This document shows positions 61,538-64,000 of a stretch of 64,000 bases of DNA, in pieces. Under the pieces are notes generated by a model. That model worked only from the letters and a program-made list of their open reading frames with translations. It searched no databases and was not told the DNA's origin. How positions within the stretch are numbered: position 1 is the first letter of the stretch; each line of letters starts with the position of its first letter. Both the position numbers and the translations under genes were made by a program. Source of the stretch: Collimonas silvisoli. GTDB taxonomy: Bacteria > Pseudomonadota > Gammaproteobacteria > Burkholderiales > Burkholderiaceae_D. The DNA lies in contig NZ_JAGQEG010000012.1 in the NCBI RefSeq assembly GCF_018305005.1, positions 1-64,000 of the forward strand. Direction: 5' to 3'.

Positions 61538-62230
61538 GTGAGATTCGAACCCACAGAAAGCGGGGTCTACCCGACCCTGATTTACCCGCCATACGTCTCC
61601 ACCTTGAAACGCGGCCCAACCCAAGAGCCGCTGCGGATTCGCGCCGCTGAGCCGGTCCAGACCAATATCACAGCTTCCTCCCGCTTGATTCTGCCGCACG
61701 ATACCGACCTTACCAAGCATGGCCAGGGCGAACCCTTGGGCGAAAAAATCGTCATCACCGGCCGCGTGCTGGATGAAGACGGCAAGCCGCTGCGCAATTC
61801 CTTGCTGGAGGTATGGCAATGCAACTCCGCCGGCCGCTACTGGCACAAGCGCGATCAGCACGATGCGCCGCTCGATCCGAATTTCTACGGTTTCGGTAAG
61901 ATGCTGACCGATGACGACGGCCGCTACCGCTTTGTCACCATCAAGCCCGGCCCTTATCCCTGGGGCAATCATCACAAGGCCTGGCGGCCGGCGCATATCC
62001 ATTTTTCCTTGTTTGGCAGCGTCTACGCGCAACGCCTGGTGACGCAGATGTATTTTCCCAGCGACCCCCTGTTTGACTTTGATCCCATATTCCAAAGCAT
62101 TCCCGATCTGGCCGCGCGCCAGCGGCTGATCGCGCGCTTCAGCCTGGAGCAAACCGTCGACGACAAGATGCTCGGTTACGAGTTCGATATCGTCTTACGT
62201 GGCCGCGACGCCACGCCCATGGGCCTCTAA
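61538..62230 (+). CDS. pcaH: Protocatechuate 3,4-dioxygenase, beta subunit
   Basis: A 230-residue intradiol dioxygenase subunit that carries the ferric site. The four iron ligands are visible: Tyr101 in SAGRYWHKRDQHDAPLDPNFYG, Tyr140 in IKPGPYPWGNHHKAWRPAHIHFS, and His153 and His155 in the same stretch. Together with PcaG it opens protocatechuate between the two hydroxyls to give 3-carboxy-cis,cis-muconate. The start is GTG at 61538 with AAGGAG upstream; the longer frame has no support. The next gene, pcaG, begins 18 bases later. Confidence 0.96.
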   Translation: MRFEPTESGVYPTLIYPPYVSTLKRGPTQEPLRIRAAEPVQTNITASSRLILPHDTDLTKHGQGEPLGEKIVITGRVLDEDGKPLRNSLLEVWQCNSAGRYWHKRDQHDAPLDPNFYGFGKMLTDDDGRYRFVTIKPGPYPWGNHHKAWRPAHIHFSLFGSVYAQRLVTQMYFPSDPLFDFDPIFQSIPDLAARQRLIARFSLEQTVDDKMLGYEFDIVLRGRDATPMGL

Positions 62231-62248
62231 TCGAACAGGAAATACAAA

Positions 62249-62767
62249 ATGGCTACCAATATCACTACCTCGCAAACCATCGGTCCTTTCCCGCACGAAG
62301 CCTGGCGCTGGGGTGTCGACGCCAGCGCCACGGTGCAGAGCAGCGCGCCCGTCATTACCATCAGCGGCGTGATCCGCGATGGCGACGGCAAGCCGATCAA
62401 CGATGCCTGGATCGAAGCCTGGATGCCGGACGCGGTGGCGGCCGAAGCGGCGCAAGCGATACCCGGCTTCCGCCGTATCCCGAGCGACGACGATGGCGCT
62501 TTCCGTATCCAGGTCTCGCTGCCCAGCCCTGCAACCAGCGGCAAGCCCGTTCTGTTTGCCACCATCTTTGCACGCGGCCTGATCAAGCATCAGTTCACCG
62601 CCGTTTTTCTGGAAGACGACAGCGGCCTGGCGCAATCCGATATCCTCAATCAAGTGCCGGCCGACAGACGCCATACTTTGATCGCACGCAAACAGGGTAA
62701 CGCCCAATACCACTGGGATATCTGGATGCAAAGCGACAAAGAAACGGTATTTTTCGACTACATTTGA
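62249..62767 (+). CDS. pcaG: Protocatechuate 3,4-dioxygenase, alpha subunit
   Basis: A 172-residue subunit, a little shorter than many PcaG proteins (about 190-200). It starts TTSQTIGPFPHEAWRWG, the alpha-subunit hallmark, and has the same beta-sandwich fold as PcaH (VITISGVIRDGDGKPINDAWIEAWMPDA, PSDDDGAFRIQVSLP) but lacks the iron ligands. It ends WDIWMQSDKETVFFDYI, the usual C-terminus. Together with PcaH it forms the dioxygenase. AGGAAATAC precedes the ATG. Confidence 0.96.
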   Translation: MATNITTSQTIGPFPHEAWRWGVDASATVQSSAPVITISGVIRDGDGKPINDAWIEAWMPDAVAAEAAQAIPGFRRIPSDDDGAFRIQVSLPSPATSGKPVLFATIFARGLIKHQFTAVFLEDDSGLAQSDILNQVPADRRHTLIARKQGNAQYHWDIWMQSDKETVFFDYI

Positions 62768-62799
62768 TGCTTACCTGTCCTTAGCCGAACGGAGCCTTA

Positions 62800-64000
62800 G
62801 TGAGCGTTTCAATTTTTGACAGTTTTCTCACCACCCCGGAAATGATCGCCGTATTCGACGATACCGCCGTGGTGCAAGCCATGTTTCGTTTCGAAGAAAC
62901 CTTGGCGCGAGCCCAGGCGGCCGAAGGCGTCATTCCGGAAAGCGCGGCCCGCGCCATCGCCAGCGTCTGCAATGCGCAGCTCTACGATATCCCGGCGCTG
63001 GTGCACGCCAGCCGCCGCGCCGGCAGCCTGGCGATCCCGCTGGTGAAGGAATTGACCAAGACCGTCGCCCTGTTCAATCAGGAATCGGCCACCTACGTGC
63101 ATTGGGGCAGCACCAGCCAGGATGTGATCGACAGCGGCATGGTGCTGGTCACGCGCGATGCGCTGCAGCTGCTCGATCAAGGTTTGCAGACGCTGATTGA
63201 AAGCCTGCTGACACTAGCCGAACAGCATCTGGCGACGCCGATACTGGCGCGCACCCTGATGCAGCCGGCGCAGGTCACCAGCTTCGGCTTCAAGCTGGCG
63301 GGCTGGGCGGCGCCGCTGGTGCGAGCCCGCCTGCAGTTGCGCGAGACTGCGCAGCGCGCGCTGCAATTGCAACTCGGCGGTGCGGTCGGCACGCTGGCGG
63401 TGATGGGCGCCAAGGGGGCGGCGGTGGCGGAGCGCATGGCCGACGATCTGGGGCTCGCAATGGCCGAAGCCGCCTGGCATACCCAACGCGACGAATGGGT
63501 GCGGCTGGGACTGGAAGTCGCGGTGCTGACTGGCAGCCTGGGCAAGATCGCGACCGACCTCAGCCTGCTGGCGCAAGGCGAAATCGCCGAACTGGCGGAA
63601 CCGTCCGGCAACGGCCGCGGCGGCTCCTCGGCGATGCCGCACAAACGCAATCCGGTGTCGGCCATGATCGCTTTGGCGGCAGCTACCCGCACCCCGCAAA
63701 GCGCGGCGGCGCTGCTGGCGAGCATGGGCCAGCAACATGAGCGCGGGCTGGGCAACTGGCAAGCCGAACTGGCGGCTTGGCCGGGCTTGTTTCTCAGCGC
63801 CCACGGCGCGCTGAGCGCATTGGCCGAAGCGATGGCTGGCTTGCACGTCGATAGCGCGCGCATGCTGCGCAATATCGATGCGCTGCAGGGCTTGGTATTC
63901 GCAGAAGCGGTATCGATTTATCTCGCCGGCGCCATCGGCCGGCCGCAGGCGCATAGCCTGATGGAGCAACTGACCCAGCAAGCGGTTGCCGACGGCGGGC
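62800..64000 (+). CDS. pcaB: 3-carboxy-cis,cis-muconate cycloisomerase (3' end beyond window)
   Basis: About 400 codons are visible; the gene runs off the right edge. It starts with GTG (GGAG 5 bases upstream) and reads VSVSIFDSFLTTPEMIAVFDDTAVVQAMFRFEETLARAQA. The fumarase/argininosuccinate-lyase superfamily blocks follow: YVHWGSTSQDVIDSGMVL and, near residue 275, GGSSAMPHKRNPVSAM, the signature containing the catalytic serine. It cyclises 3-carboxymuconate to 4-carboxymuconolactone, the step after PcaGH. Most PcaB proteins have about 350-460 residues, so only a short part is likely missing. Confidence 0.95.
   Translation, partial: MSVSIFDSFLTTPEMIAVFDDTAVVQAMFRFEETLARAQAAEGVIPESAARAIASVCNAQLYDIPALVHASRRAGSLAIPLVKELTKTVALFNQESATYVHWGSTSQDVIDSGMVLVTRDALQLLDQGLQTLIESLLTLAEQHLATPILARTLMQPAQVTSFGFKLAGWAAPLVRARLQLRETAQRALQLQLGGAVGTLAVMGAKGAAVAERMADDLGLAMAEAAWHTQRDEWVRLGLEVAVLTGSLGKIATDLSLLAQGEIAELAEPSGNGRGGSSAMPHKRNPVSAMIALAAATRTPQSAAALLASMGQQHERGLGNWQAELAAWPGLFLSAHGALSALAEAMAGLHVDSARMLRNIDALQGLVFAEAVSIYLAGAIGRPQAHSLMEQLTQQAVADGG

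Overview
The window is a GC-rich chromosomal stretch of a Gram-negative betaproteobacterium, most like Oxalobacteraceae such as Collimonas. That placement is an inference from protein style (MHS-family symporters, Tsx/porin outer-membrane proteins, non-phosphorylative sugar routes, a beta-ketoadipate block) and was not tested by alignment. I see no rRNA, tRNA or CRISPR. Most of the window is a catabolic and transport mosaic in tight operons, each with its own local regulator.

Layout. 1-3.7 kb: nucleoside-type uptake, with an ABC ATPase (cut by the window edge) divergent from a Tsx-like channel and a BMP binding protein, then a GntR/FCD regulator. A TTGTCGACAA palindrome recurs at these promoters. 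3.8-7.4 kb: a 3-hydroxybutyrate oligomer hydrolase lipoprotein and a mercuric-reductase-like flavoprotein. 7.6-11.9 kb: an EmrAB-type efflux pair, an SDR and an HxlR regulator, with a similar 21-bp element upstream of both the pump and the regulator. 12-18.4 kb: an alginate-lyase-family protein and an idonate/gluconate operon (gntP-gntK-idnO-idnD), with LacI/GntR-type operators upstream of gntP. 18.8-21.9 kb: a more AT-rich island carrying a DUF4123 adaptor, a DUF3304-like lipoprotein and a Tle1-type DUF2235 phospholipase. This looks like an orphan type VI secretion effector/immunity module, wedged between the gluconate operon and its probable LacI-type regulator at 22.4 kb.

23.5-28.9 kb: a hotdog thioesterase, a LysR/M20-amidohydrolase/MFS trio, and an ABC binding-protein gene broken by one in-frame TAG. 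29-37.8 kb: a CzcCBA-like RND efflux system downstream of a two-component system. The two are separated by a 671-bp internally deleted IS5-family element with 17-bp terminal repeats and a TTAG duplication, inserted exactly at the kinase stop codon. 38-46.2 kb: a GFA-family protein and an L-fucose-type non-phosphorylative operon (RbsABC-like transporter, two SDRs, fuconate dehydratase, FAH-family hydrolase). 46.4-52.3 kb: a PqaA-like lipoprotein, a GH28 pectinase, a probable lipase chaperone with no lipase beside it, a universal stress protein and a phosphoribosyltransferase.

52.3-64 kb: a quinate/shikimate-to-protocatechuate block. It holds two MHS symporters, a porin, type II dehydroquinase, a TIM-barrel enzyme, a shikimate/quinate dehydrogenase and a VOC protein. 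The TIM-barrel and VOC genes look like the two halves of a QuiC/QsuB dehydroshikimate dehydratase split into separate genes. Two IclR regulators follow, then pcaH, pcaG and pcaB (running off the right edge). Sequences resembling the PcaR box lie in both intergenic regions around the IclR genes.
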